Source of the DNA: Chitinophaga pinensis
Lineage (GTDB): Bacteria > Bacteroidota > Bacteroidia > 2-12-FULL-35-15
Direction of reading: 5' to 3'
Assembly (NCBI GenBank): GCA_945879015.1
Contig: CAMCUO010000008.1
Location: 1 to 64,000, forward strand
Length of the DNA stretch: 64,000 bases
This document shows positions 8,747 through 18,240 of this stretch, in pieces. A program made the position numbers and the translations under genes. Below the pieces are notes generated by a model. That model worked only from the letters and a program-made list of their open reading frames with translations, did not search any database and had not been told where the DNA came from. Positions within the stretch are counted from its first letter, which is position 1. Every line of letters starts with the position of its first letter.

Positions 8747-11700
8747 TTGACCGATGAAGTGACGAAGGAAGATATATTACGGAAGTACGGAGAGTCTGCT
8801 AACAATTCTTCACTAATACAAGAATTGACTGGGAATGCTACGCGCGTTCAGCTCAAAAGTGTAATTGGTGCTGGAATTTCCTTCATTGCTGCGGCTGCTT
8901 ATCAGCACATTCACAAAACAAATTTATTTATTCTTGCCGACAAAGAAGAAGCCGCCTATTTTCTCAACGATTTGGAAAATTTATTAGGCGAACAAAATGT
9001 CTTGTTCTTTCCTGCTTCTTATCGAATGCCATACGAACACGAAGAAATTGATAACGCAAATATTTTATTACGTGCCGAAGTTTTAAATAAAATCAATACT
9101 GGCAAAAAACATATTTGTGTTGTTACTTATCCAGAAGCACTCACCGAAAAAGTTGTAACAAAAACACATCTTACCAAAAATACCTTAGCACTAAAACAAG
9201 GTGAAAAAATTTCTATCGAATTTATTATCGATGTTTTAAATGAATACGATTTTGAGCGCGCAGATTATGTTGTTGAGCCGGGTCAGTTTTCGGTACGAGG
9301 TGGAATTGTAGATATATTTTCTTTTTCGAATGAATATCCCTATCGTGTTGAATTTTTAGGAAACGATGTTGATTCAATAAGAAGTTTTGATCCAATATCT
9401 CAACTGTCGGTCCACAAAGTTACTTATTGCAATATCATACCAAATGTGCAAAAAAAATTGTTGCAGGAAAGCCGACAAACATTTTTTGAATTTATTCCCG
9501 AAACTTCTGTCATTTGGTTCAAACATTTTCAGTTAACTCTTGACAGAATTGAAAAAGCATTTGAGTTGGCCGAAACCGGCTTCAACAAGCTTGAATCGGT
9601 GATTGAACAATTACCTCCTAATGAGTTGTACATTCATAAAGATGTTTTCAGCAAACAAGTATTGGGCTTTCCAGTAGTTGAATTCGGAAATCATTTTTCG
9701 TTGGCTCCAACAAAAACTATTACTTATAATTTTTCTCCTCAACCTAGTTTTAATAAAAATTTTAGTTTTTTATTAGACAATTTAAATGCAAATACAAAAA
9801 ACGGATATGAAAATATCATATTCGCAGAAAATCATAAACAGATTGAAAGACTTTATGCCATATTTGAAGACATTGGAAAAGTTTCTAAAAACGAATCAAG
9901 TTTGCCATTTGTGGAAGGCTGGGCTCCATTTCACGAAGGATTTATCGATAACGAATTAAAACTTGCTTGTTATACCGATCATCAGATTTTCGACCGCTTT
10001 CACCGTTTCAGATTAAAAAGTAGTTTTTCAAAAAAAAATGAAGCACTTACATTAAAAGAACTCAAAGGATTAAATCCAGGAGATTATATCACACATATTG
10101 ATTATGGTGTTGGTCGATATGGTGGATTAGAAACAATTGAAGTGAATGGAAAAACTCAAGAGACTATTCGATTGGTTTACAAAGATTACGACATCGTAAA
10201 TATTAGTATTCATTCTTTACATCGTATTGCAAAATATTCGGGCAAAGAAGGTGCTGAACCAAAAATAAACAAACTCGGAACAAATACTTGGGCAACTTTA
10301 AAACAAAAGACGAAGAAAAAAGTAAAAGAAATTGCTTACGATTTAATTCAACTCTACGCAAAACGGAAAGCTTTAAAAGGTTTTCAATATAGTCCAGACA
10401 CCTATTTACAAAACGAACTCGAAGCATCTTTTATTTATGAAGATACTCCTGATCAAATCAAATCCACAGCTGATGTAAAAAAAGACATGGAAAGCGAATG
10501 GCCAATGGACAGACTCGTTTGCGGAGACGTAGGATTTGGAAAAACAGAAGTAGCAGTTCGTGCTGCATTCAAGGCTGTATGCGACAGTAAACAAGTTGCG
10601 ATTTTAGTTCCAACAACCATTCTTGCATTACAACATTTTAAAACATTTAAAGAACGTTTAAAAGATTTGCCTTGTACTGTGGATTACATCAATCGTTATC
10701 GTTCTGCAAAACAACAAAAAGAGACATTAGAAAAAGTTGCTGAAGGGAAAGTTGATATTTTAATTGGTACGCATGGCATTGTTGGCAAAGGAGTAAAATT
10801 CAAAGACCTTGGATTAATTATTATTGATGAAGAACAAAAATTCGGTGTTGGAGTGAAAGATAAATTGAAAACAATCAAAACAAATGTAGATACACTTACA
10901 TTGACTGCAACTCCTATTCCGCGCACTTTACAATTTTCAATGATGGGGGCCCGTGATTTATCGGTTATCAATACACCTCCACCTAATCGTTATCCAGTAC
11001 AAACCGAGTTGCATACTTTTAATGAAGAAATTATTCGTGATGCAGTGACTTTTGAAATTTCCCGAGGCGGACAAGTATTTTTTGTTCACAACCGAGTGCA
11101 AAATATAATGGAAGTAGCAGGAATGATTCAACGATTATGTCCGGATGCAAAAGTAGCAATTGGTCACGGACAATTAGAAGGTGATAAATTAGAACAAGTG
11201 ATGTTAGATTTTGTGGAAGGAGAATTTGATGTGTTGGTTGCCACAACAATAATTGAAGCAGGCTTGGATATTTCCAATGCAAATACGATCATCATCAACC
11301 AAGCACATCTGTTTGGCTTGAGTGATTTGCATCAGATGCGTGGACGTGTTGGCCGTTCCAACAAAAAAGCTTTTTGTTATTTGTTAACTACTCCGGTTTC
11401 CTTATTAACTCCCGAAGCACGCAAACGATTAAAAGCCATTGAAGAGTTTTCCGACTTAGGAAGTGGATTTAGTATTGCGATGCGCGATTTGGATATTCGT
11501 GGAGCAGGAAATTTATTGGGTGGTGAACAAAGCGGTTTCATCAATGAAATTGGTTTTGAGATGTATCAGAAAATTCTGGATGAAGCCATCATGGAATTGC
11601 GAATGGAACATGAAGAATTAAATATCGCAGACACCTTAAGTGGTAACCCTGAGCGGAGTCGAAGGGCGGCCAATCAAAAATTTGTAAGCGATTGTGTGAT

Positions 11701-12136
11701 CGACACCGATATGGAAATACTTATTCCAGATGAATACGTAAACAACATTACTGAGCGATTGAATTTATATCGTGAACTAGATGATTCTTTTTCAGAAGAA
11801 GGATTAACAAAATTTGAAGCACAACTAAAAGATAGATTTGGCCCCGTTCCCGAACAAGCATTAGAATTAATTCACACTATTCGTTTGCGCTGGCTGGCAA
11901 TGGAAATTGGTTTTGAAAAATTATTATTGAAGAACAACCGAATGGTGGGCTATTTTCTTCAGAACCAAAAATCACCTTATTATCAAAGCGAAACATTTAC
12001 CAAAGTGTTGAAATTTGTGCAGCACAATGGCCGAGTTTGTAAAATGAAAGAGAACAATGGAAAATTAAGTTTAACTTTTGAAAATATGAAATCCATTGAG
12101 GATGCTATTGTTGTGCTAAAACCCATCTTGGTTTGA
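8747..12136 (+). CDS. mfd: Transcription-repair coupling factor Mfd
   Basis: Removes RNA polymerase stalled at DNA lesions and recruits nucleotide excision repair. About 1130 residues with all parts: UvrB-homology N-terminus (VVEPGQFSVRGGIVDIF), the RNA polymerase interaction domain (GDYITHIDYGVGRYGGL), the translocase with Walker A GDVGFGKTE and DEEQ box, motif VI region QMRGRVGRS, and the C-terminal TRCF domain. The frame is open from a GTG at 8642, but residues before MTDEVTKEDIL come from a repeat; I place the start at TTG 8747, with GTG 8759 also possible. A second repeat inserts SGNPERSRRA between motor and C-terminal domain. Confidence 0.93.
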   Translation: MTDEVTKEDILRKYGESANNSSLIQELTGNATRVQLKSVIGAGISFIAAAAYQHIHKTNLFILADKEEAAYFLNDLENLLGEQNVLFFPASYRMPYEHEEIDNANILLRAEVLNKINTGKKHICVVTYPEALTEKVVTKTHLTKNTLALKQGEKISIEFIIDVLNEYDFERADYVVEPGQFSVRGGIVDIFSFSNEYPYRVEFLGNDVDSIRSFDPISQLSVHKVTYCNIIPNVQKKLLQESRQTFFEFIPETSVIWFKHFQLTLDRIEKAFELAETGFNKLESVIEQLPPNELYIHKDVFSKQVLGFPVVEFGNHFSLAPTKTITYNFSPQPSFNKNFSFLLDNLNANTKNGYENIIFAENHKQIERLYAIFEDIGKVSKNESSLPFVEGWAPFHEGFIDNELKLACYTDHQIFDRFHRFRLKSSFSKKNEALTLKELKGLNPGDYITHIDYGVGRYGGLETIEVNGKTQETIRLVYKDYDIVNISIHSLHRIAKYSGKEGAEPKINKLGTNTWATLKQKTKKKVKEIAYDLIQLYAKRKALKGFQYSPDTYLQNELEASFIYEDTPDQIKSTADVKKDMESEWPMDRLVCGDVGFGKTEVAVRAAFKAVCDSKQVAILVPTTILALQHFKTFKERLKDLPCTVDYINRYRSAKQQKETLEKVAEGKVDILIGTHGIVGKGVKFKDLGLIIIDEEQKFGVGVKDKLKTIKTNVDTLTLTATPIPRTLQFSMMGARDLSVINTPPPNRYPVQTELHTFNEEIIRDAVTFEISRGGQVFFVHNRVQNIMEVAGMIQRLCPDAKVAIGHGQLEGDKLEQVMLDFVEGEFDVLVATTIIEAGLDISNANTIIINQAHLFGLSDLHQMRGRVGRSNKKAFCYLLTTPVSLLTPEARKRLKAIEEFSDLGSGFSIAMRDLDIRGAGNLLGGEQSGFINEIGFEMYQKILDEAIMELRMEHEELNIADTLSGNPERSRRAANQKFVSDCVIDTDMEILIPDEYVNNITERLNLYRELDDSFSEEGLTKFEAQLKDRFGPVPEQALELIHTIRLRWLAMEIGFEKLLLKNNRMVGYFLQNQKSPYYQSETFTKVLKFVQHNGRVCKMKENNGKLSLTFENMKSIEDAIVVLKPILV
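11647..11666. repeat. Short repeat inserted in frame in mfd
   Basis: The 20-base unit starting CCCTGAGCGG and ending TCGAAGGG encodes the extra residues NPERSRRA in Mfd. Its ends (CCCT/AGGG) are complementary. It sits in the linker between the ATPase motor and the conserved TDMEILIPDEYV of the C-terminal domain. Confidence 0.55.
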
Positions 12137-12252
12137 TGTAAGCTGTCAACAAACCCTCCCCCACTAACTATCAATATTTCCCTTTCATCGAAAGTTCAAG
12201 TTTAGTTTCTGTTTGGTCTGTAATTTTATATCAAACTAAACCCCCAGAAATC

Positions 12253-12660
12253 ATGAGTTATTCCACTATCAAATCCATCATTTTGGTTGATGATGACCAA
12301 GATGACCTTTATTTTTTTTCAAAAGCTCTAGAAGAGTTTGACGTAGAAATTGACTTGATAACTGCTACAGATGGCATGTTGGCATTTGAAAAATTGAAGA
12401 CCAGAGTTCCAGATGTTATTCTTCTTGACTTGAATATGCCTCGCATGAATGGCATGGCATTTTTGAAATCCATAAAAAAAATCAAACACCTGAAAGATGT
12501 TCCCTTGATTGTTTATAATACCCACATCAGCGTCTTTGATGAAACCGAAGCAATAAAATTAGGTGCCTATGCAGTGTTTGTTAAGCCAGCCGACTTTGAT
12601 AAAACTGTAAAAACCATTTCTGGGATCTTAGGAATGAATTTTATCAGAATGACGGGCTAA
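12253..12660 (+). CDS. Stand-alone response regulator receiver protein
   Basis: A 135-residue CheY-like protein consisting only of a receiver domain. The acidic pocket DDDQDD, the phosphoacceptor aspartate in ILLDLNMPRMNG (about residue 57) and the C-terminal lysine in FVKPAD are present. The usual Ser/Thr of strand 4 aligns with an asparagine (IVYNTH). The loop after the acidic pocket resembles Rcp1-type single-domain regulators. No histidine kinase is next to it; the nearest one in the window is at 50.6 kb. Confidence 0.88.
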   Translation: MSYSTIKSIILVDDDQDDLYFFSKALEEFDVEIDLITATDGMLAFEKLKTRVPDVILLDLNMPRMNGMAFLKSIKKIKHLKDVPLIVYNTHISVFDETEAIKLGAYAVFVKPADFDKTVKTISGILGMNFIRMTG

Positions 12661-12734
12661 TTTTTCCCTCTGTATCTTTTTTACTACCCCTGCATTATGA
12701 GTTGAAAAAGTATTCACCTCTAAAACTAAATTTT

Positions 12735-13415
12735 ATGAAAAAGAGTTTAAATGTAGTGGGATTCATATCGGCATTGCTGATGTTATCAACTGTAGTAATG
12801 AAAACAAATCATCTTCCCGGAGCTAGTATATTTATGGTTTTATCGGGAGTAGCGTTAAGCATTTACTTGCCTTTCTTTGTTTTGTATAAACCAGATGAAG
12901 CATCTAACACTGGAAAAAATGTTGCAGGAATTGTCGGAGCCATTTCAGGATCGGTAATTAATTTAGGAATTACTTTTAAATTTCAGCATTGGCCTGGAGC
13001 AGGTGTGATGATTGTTTTAGGTCTAAGCACTTTTGCATTGGTTTTTATGCCGATGCTATTAAAACAAAAACTCAAAGGAGAAGCCTCAGAACGCAAAACT
13101 TTAATGAATACATTAGGCGCAGCTGGATTAACTTTATTTGCATTAGGTATTTTATTTAAAATACAACACTGGCCTGGTGCAGCAATTATGCTGGGATTAA
13201 GTGTATTCCTTTTATTCTTCGGATATTTTTTAATGTACCTGTCGGATAAAACAATTGATTCAGAAGCAAAAACAAGCTATTTGCGAAAAGCATTTCTTTC
13301 TATCATTATTGGTTGTATGGTCACAACATTAATTTTGTTGTCGTTGAATAAACCAATCTTAAAACAATATCCAGAAGGACAAGAGGTGGCGGAGACAGTA
13401 GACAGTAGACAGTAG
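12735..13415 (+). CDS. GldL-like multi-pass membrane protein
   Basis: A 226-residue inner-membrane protein with about seven hydrophobic helices. The motif K-x-x-H-x-PGA occurs three times (KTNHLPGA, KFQHWPGA, KIQHWPGA), each starting a helix; the same motif is typical of the N-terminal part of GldL, the T9SS/gliding motor membrane protein. GldL's long cytoplasmic C-terminus is absent and no gldK, gldM or gldN is nearby, so this is a relative, not GldL itself. I chose ATG 12735; an upstream TTG at 12702 adds 11 residues. Function unknown. Confidence 0.7.
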   Translation: MKKSLNVVGFISALLMLSTVVMKTNHLPGASIFMVLSGVALSIYLPFFVLYKPDEASNTGKNVAGIVGAISGSVINLGITFKFQHWPGAGVMIVLGLSTFALVFMPMLLKQKLKGEASERKTLMNTLGAAGLTLFALGILFKIQHWPGAAIMLGLSVFLLFFGYFLMYLSDKTIDSEAKTSYLRKAFLSIIIGCMVTTLILLSLNKPILKQYPEGQEVAETVDSRQ

Positions 13416-13545
13416 ACAAAAGTCAAAAGAGGAAAAAGTTAAAAGTCAAAAGAAAAAAGGAAGAAATAAAAAAGGTCGAGTTCCTAATGTGTAGGACTCG
13501 ACCTTTTGACTTTTGAATTTTTCCTCTTTTAACTTCTTACCCCAT
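13397..13545. repeat. Long AT-rich imperfect inverted repeat between convergent genes
   Basis: GTAGACAGTAGACAGTAGAC opens the element, followed by GTCAAAAGAGGAAAAAGTTAAAA; the reverse complement of the latter is found at 13508-13540. The centre contains the 13470-13507 hairpin. A third copy of GTCAAAAGAGGAAAAAGT lies at 60400-60418. Confidence 0.6.
13470..13507. terminator. Bidirectional terminator between the GldL-like and desaturase genes
   Basis: AAAAGGTCGAGT(T/C)CCTA pairs with TAGGACTCGACCTTTT, a 16-bp stem with one mismatch, with A/T tracts on both sides. It sits between convergent genes and could stop transcription from both directions. Confidence 0.8.
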
Positions 13546-14655
13546 ACTATTAGCAATCGCACTAAACGTTACATCGTTTTTTCCAAGTTTGGAAATAATA
13601 CTCATGTGAGATTTAAATGCTGTCCAAAAAGTATCATTATATATATAAGGAACACCAAACTCTTTTGCTGTTGCTTCTACAATCGGAGCAATTTCAGGAT
13701 AATGAACGTGACAAATACGAGGGAACAAATGATGTTCTGTTTGATAATTTAATCCACCAACATAATAGGTGATTAGCCAACTGTTTCTTGAAAAATCGGC
13801 AGTAGTTTCCATTTGATGGATCGCCCATTCGTTTTGAATATTTCCTTTTTCATCGGGATTAGGGAATTTTGCTTCTTCAACCACATGAGCTAGTTGGAAT
13901 ACAATACTCAAAATTAATCCAGCAATGGTGTGCATGATCAAAAATCCTAAAAACACTTGCATGAATGTTAAGTTAAAAAACAACATTGGAAGCACAAACA
14001 TGTAAGTAAAGTAAACTCCTTTCCAAAAGATGAGTTGCATTAAAGTAATGAACTTTTGGGAGCCACTATCACGGTGCTGACCTTCTTTATTGAATTGGAT
14101 GTATTGAACAAAATCCTTTGCAGTTATCCAATATAATGACATAATCGCATAAAAAACAAAAACATAAAATACTTGAAAACGTTGAACTTTCTTATAGTTT
14201 CCAGCCGGCGAAAAGCGCATGATTACTTTATTATCAATATCTCTATCGTGTTCATGAATATTGGTATAAGTATGATGCAGAACATTATGTTGTGTTCTCC
14301 AGTTACGGTTATCGCCACCAACTATGGTTAATGCTTGGGCAACCAGTTTATTAATAGCAGGATTTGCAGAATAGGCATCGTGATTGGCATCGTGCATTAC
14401 GCTCATTCCAATACCAGCAAGGCCCAAACCCATAACACCATAGCAAAGCCACACTCCGAAAGATCCGTAACCTTGAGTGATGATAAGTGCATAGGGAACA
14501 AAATAAAGGGAAAGCATGACAATGGTCTTAAAAACCATATTGATATTGGCATGCTGAGAAATATTTTTATCTATAAAATGCTGGTCAACCCGAGTTTTTA
14601 AGGCACTGAAAAATTGGGTTTTATCCTTATTTATGAATTTAATCTTTTGTTTCAT
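13537..14655 (-). CDS. Fatty acid desaturase (acyl-CoA/linoleoyl-CoA desaturase-like)
   Basis: A 372-residue membrane di-iron desaturase. The three histidine boxes are HDANHDA (about residue 108), HNVLHHTYTN (about 143) and QTEHHLFP (about 308); the Q in the last box is characteristic of front-end (delta-5/6-type) desaturases. There is no fused cytochrome b5 domain. Four membrane helices lie between the boxes. It introduces a double bond in membrane lipid acyl chains; the exact position cannot be told from sequence. Confidence 0.9.
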   Translation of the reverse strand: MKQKIKFINKDKTQFFSALKTRVDQHFIDKNISQHANINMVFKTIVMLSLYFVPYALIITQGYGSFGVWLCYGVMGLGLAGIGMSVMHDANHDAYSANPAINKLVAQALTIVGGDNRNWRTQHNVLHHTYTNIHEHDRDIDNKVIMRFSPAGNYKKVQRFQVFYVFVFYAIMSLYWITAKDFVQYIQFNKEGQHRDSGSQKFITLMQLIFWKGVYFTYMFVLPMLFFNLTFMQVFLGFLIMHTIAGLILSIVFQLAHVVEEAKFPNPDEKGNIQNEWAIHQMETTADFSRNSWLITYYVGGLNYQTEHHLFPRICHVHYPEIAPIVEATAKEFGVPYIYNDTFWTAFKSHMSIISKLGKNDVTFSAIANSMG

Positions 14656-14732
14656 CGTAATATCAATTTAGGTACAAATTTACTGAAAAAATAATGTAAA
14701 TATTCAATTTTTCGACCAAGGTCTTTATTCAG

Positions 14733-15074
14733 CTATAAATTTAGGTCCATTCTCTTGTAAAAGAACAACATAGAGATGAGAAAGAAGACCGAAAAAGCGA
14801 TTCCGACATAGCTAAAATCGTCCAGCATAAAAAGCAGTGCTTCTTTTACAAAAAACGTGATAGCAAAGAGTTGGACACCCCAACGCTTCATATGCCAGAC
14901 TCCAATATAGGAAATGAAGCTACAAGCCACAATTAGTCCAAATAAAGCAGGATACCAATCGCCTATTTTTTTGACTGATGGAGAAAATATAGATGGGAAA
15001 CTGAATACAATCCATATGAATCCAAGGATGCAGATAATTCGGATGAGAATTGGACGTTTAATGGTTGACTGCAT
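14733..15074 (-). CDS. Small membrane protein of unknown function
   Basis: A 113-residue protein with four predicted hydrophobic helices and a basic N-terminus (MQSTIKRPILIRI). I do not recognise a family. It lies between the desaturase and an ABC permease on the same strand, with gaps of about 80-90 bases, so co-transcription is uncertain. Confidence 0.6.
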   Translation of the reverse strand: MQSTIKRPILIRIICILGFIWIVFSFPSIFSPSVKKIGDWYPALFGLIVACSFISYIGVWHMKRWGVQLFAITFFVKEALLFMLDDFSYVGIAFSVFFLISMLFFYKRMDLNL

Positions 15075-15166
15075 TTTTGATTTACCGATATACAGATTGT
15101 CTGATATGCCGATTTTTGGTTTTATGTTACTATATAATTATTCTTATCAATTTTTCCATCTGCACA

Positions 15167-16411
15167 TCAGTTAGATCGGATCGCCTCCACAGGATCCAAC
15201 TGCGATGCTCCGTATGCAGGCACAAATCCTGAAACTACTCCTATTAATATAGAGATAGTGAATCCCAAAATTACGTTCGATTTACTCAATACAATCTCCA
15301 TTCCTATTGAATCTCCTGCAACTAAGGTAAGCAGGAACACAATTATGAGTCCTACCGTTCCTCCTATCAACGATAAAAAAATAGCCTCAAATAGAAATTG
15401 AGAAAGGATAAAATAATTTTTCGCTCCAAGCGACTTTTGAATTCCTATAATATTTGTGCGTTCCTTTACAGAAACAAACATAATATTGGCAATACCAAAA
15501 CCTCCTACCAAAATGGAAAATCCTCCAATAACCCAGCCTACAATACCTACTACTCCAAACAAACTATCGAATTGAGTAGAAATCAAACTGGTTTGGTTAA
15601 GAGCAAAATTATCATCGGAGCGAGGTTTTAGTTTACGAATGGACCGCATCAATCCAGTTAACTCATCAATCAAATCATCGTTACTTATTCCAGGTTTAGC
15701 TCTCACCAAAATTTGAGGATCCAAATCTTCATTCCTTATATCTACTAAACTCCTTGCATAATTAATAGGAACTAACACTTCCGTATCAACGCTACCACCC
15801 AAAATACTTTCGCCCTCTTTTTTAAAAACCCCTATCACCATTACTCTAGAACCATTCACTTTCACCATTTCTCCTATCGGATTTTGATTTGGGAATAAGG
15901 CTTTCGCAAGAACATCCCCAATCACAGCCACTGGTCGGCCCGATGCTGACTCGATATCTGTAAAGTAGCGTCCATCAGCAATTTCAAAATTTTTCACTCT
16001 GTCGTACTGATGAGAAGCACAATTTATATTGACTCTTTCTATGCTATTACTCTTATACTTAATGGTAATTCGAGCACTTACTAAAAACGCCGCAGATTGC
16101 GCCCCATCGCACATTTCAAGGATTTGACTCAACTCAGGATAATCAGGAACAGGGCGATTCATGTACTTCCACCAGGGGTAATTGGGACCGAAAGTCCATG
16201 GCCATTTCTGCACAAACACTACATCATCACCCAAGCTTTGCACGCTTTTGCGAAGGTTTTGTTCTAATGAATCAACAATAGTAAACACAATGATAATGGC
16301 GAAAATGCCAATGGTGATGCCCAAGAGCGAAAGAAATGTTCGCAATTTATTTGTTACCAGGGAATTTATGGCAAATGAAATACTTTCACGTAATAAACCA
16401 AAAATTATCAT
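15167..16411 (-). CDS. ABC transporter permease (MacB/FtsX type)
   Basis: A 414-residue inner-membrane protein with the MacB permease layout: one N-terminal helix (LRTFLSLLGITIGIFAIIIV), a periplasmic MacB-PCD domain (about 45-280) and three C-terminal helices in the FtsX fold. The DPVEAIRS ending is characteristic. Such permeases export lipoproteins, peptides or other envelope substrates and need an ATPase subunit and usually an adaptor; neither is adjacent. Confidence 0.88.
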   Translation of the reverse strand: MIIFGLLRESISFAINSLVTNKLRTFLSLLGITIGIFAIIIVFTIVDSLEQNLRKSVQSLGDDVVFVQKWPWTFGPNYPWWKYMNRPVPDYPELSQILEMCDGAQSAAFLVSARITIKYKSNSIERVNINCASHQYDRVKNFEIADGRYFTDIESASGRPVAVIGDVLAKALFPNQNPIGEMVKVNGSRVMVIGVFKKEGESILGGSVDTEVLVPINYARSLVDIRNEDLDPQILVRAKPGISNDDLIDELTGLMRSIRKLKPRSDDNFALNQTSLISTQFDSLFGVVGIVGWVIGGFSILVGGFGIANIMFVSVKERTNIIGIQKSLGAKNYFILSQFLFEAIFLSLIGGTVGLIIVFLLTLVAGDSIGMEIVLSKSNVILGFTISILIGVVSGFVPAYGASQLDPVEAIRSN

Positions 16412-16568
16412 TCAAAAATCGGGTTGAAACTTTACAAATGTACCAAAAATAATTGCCTAAAAACTTGGAAAAAAAATTAGAGGCAAAAACCTTGGAAATC
16501 GCCTTTATTAACAAAAAAAACATTTATCAACAAAGTACGTATAACAAATTAAAGCGCTTAAAAATTAA

Positions 16569-16576
16569 TACTTTTG
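16569..16576 (+). promoter_or_regulatory. Putative -7 promoter element for purH
   Basis: TACTTTTG matches TAnnTTTG, 22 bases before the purH start codon. No clear -33 box is visible. Confidence 0.35.
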
Positions 16577-16598
16577 CAATACACATTTAACATCGATT

Positions 16599-18125
16599 AT
16601 GAGTGGTACGAAAAAGATAAAAAATGCACTTATTTCGGTGTATTATAAAGATAATTTAGAGCCTGTTATTCATCACCTGAATGCATTGGGTATAAAAATA
16701 TTTAGCACAGGCGGCACACAAGAGTTTATTGAAAAGCTTGGTGTTGCTGTCATTCCTGTTGAAACATTAACTTCTTATCCTTCCATTTTAGGTGGAAGAG
16801 TAAAAACATTACACCCAAAAATTTTTGGTGGAATCCTTAGCCGAAGAGAATTACAAAGTGATATTGATCAATTAGAAGAATACGAAATTCCAGAAATTGA
16901 TTTAGTGATTGTAGATTTGTATCCTTTCGAAGAGACTGTTAAATCAGGTGCTGCAGAGCAAGCCATCATAGAAAAAATTGACATCGGAGGAATTTCTTTG
17001 ATACGCGCGGCTGCAAAAAATTTTAAAGATGTGGTAATTGTTTCCTCAAAAAATGAGTACACTTATTTACACGATACTATTTTAGTTGCTCAAAAAGGCT
17101 CTTCATCGTTGGACGACAGAAGACATCTTGCAACTTGTGCTTTTAATGTTTCTTCACATTACGATACAGCTATCTTTAATTATTTCAACGGAGAAAATTC
17201 ATCTGCATTCAAGCAAAGTATTCAAAATGCACAAGTTTTGCGCTATGGCGAAAATCCTCATCAAAAGGGCGTTTTTTATGGCAACTTAGATGAAATGTTT
17301 ACTAAATTAAATGGTAAAGAATTATCGTACAATAATTTATTAGATGTTGATGCAGCAGTTAGTTTAATTTCAGAATTCAATGAAACAACATTCGCCATTT
17401 TAAAACACAACAACGCTTGCGGAATAGCATCTCACAAAAATTTAGTGGACGCGTATAAAGCTGCATTAGCTGGTGATCCAACAAGTGCATTTGGCGGAGT
17501 GCTGATCACCAACAAAGAAATTGATTTAGTAACGGCAGAAGAAATTCATAAATTATTTTGCGAAGTAATTATTGCTCCTGCATATGATGTGAAAGCAATT
17601 GAATTATTAAAATCAAAAGCAAATAGAATTATTCTAATTCAAAAAAATGTAAAGCTTGCACAAAAATCATTTAGAACTTTATTAAATGGCGCAATCGAAC
17701 AAGACAAAGATTTAAAAACAGAAACGAAAAAAGATATGCAATCAGTTACCAAAACATCTCCATCAACTGATGAATTACGTGATTTAGAATTTGCAAATAA
17801 AATTGTGAAGCACACAAAATCAAATACTATTGTGCTTGCAAAGAACAATCAATTGCTTGCAAGTGGTGTCGGACAAACATCGAGAGTAGATGCATTGCAA
17901 CAAGCAATTGTAAAAGCAAACAATTTTGGTTTCGATTTAAAAGGTTCGGTAATGGCTTCGGACGCATTTTTCCCGTTTCCTGATTGTGTTGAGATCGCGC
18001 ATAAAGCAGGAGTATCAGCAGTGATTCAACCAGGTGGATCAATTAAAGATAAAGATTCAATTGCGTATTGCGATGCAAATGGAGTAAGCATGGTTATGAC
18101 AGGAACTCGTCATTTTAAACATTAA
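16599..18125 (+). CDS. purH: Bifunctional AICAR formyltransferase/IMP cyclohydrolase
   Basis: Catalyses the last two steps of IMP synthesis. The N-terminal MGS-like cyclohydrolase domain (about 1-150; IKIFSTGGTQEF, GGRVKTLHPKIFGG) is followed by the AICAR transformylase domain (about 150-508) with the KHNNACGIA motif. The C-terminal PGGSIKD and TGTRHFKH are standard. The 508-residue length is normal. The mreB gene follows after a repeat-containing gap. Confidence 0.96.
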   Translation: MSGTKKIKNALISVYYKDNLEPVIHHLNALGIKIFSTGGTQEFIEKLGVAVIPVETLTSYPSILGGRVKTLHPKIFGGILSRRELQSDIDQLEEYEIPEIDLVIVDLYPFEETVKSGAAEQAIIEKIDIGGISLIRAAAKNFKDVVIVSSKNEYTYLHDTILVAQKGSSSLDDRRHLATCAFNVSSHYDTAIFNYFNGENSSAFKQSIQNAQVLRYGENPHQKGVFYGNLDEMFTKLNGKELSYNNLLDVDAAVSLISEFNETTFAILKHNNACGIASHKNLVDAYKAALAGDPTSAFGGVLITNKEIDLVTAEEIHKLFCEVIIAPAYDVKAIELLKSKANRIILIQKNVKLAQKSFRTLLNGAIEQDKDLKTETKKDMQSVTKTSPSTDELRDLEFANKIVKHTKSNTIVLAKNNQLLASGVGQTSRVDALQQAIVKANNFGFDLKGSVMASDAFFPFPDCVEIAHKAGVSAVIQPGGSIKDKDSIAYCDANGVSMVMTGTRHFKH

Positions 18126-18236
18126 AAGATCAGGATTAAGGATTTAATAATTTAGGATTTAACCTTAGTTCAAATAAAATATTACACAGATTTTGAAATT
18201 CCAATCCTAAATTTCAAAATCCTAAATCAAAAAATC
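18126..18236. repeat. AT-rich inverted repeat between purH and mreB
   Basis: GATCAGGATTAAGGATTTAATAATTTAGGATTT on one side is answered by AATCCTAAATTTCAAAATCCTAAATC on the other, so AGGATTTA units face each other across a short centre. It could act as a transcript end or be a member of the same AT-rich repeat class as 19270-19345. Confidence 0.5.
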
Positions 18237-18240
18237 AACT

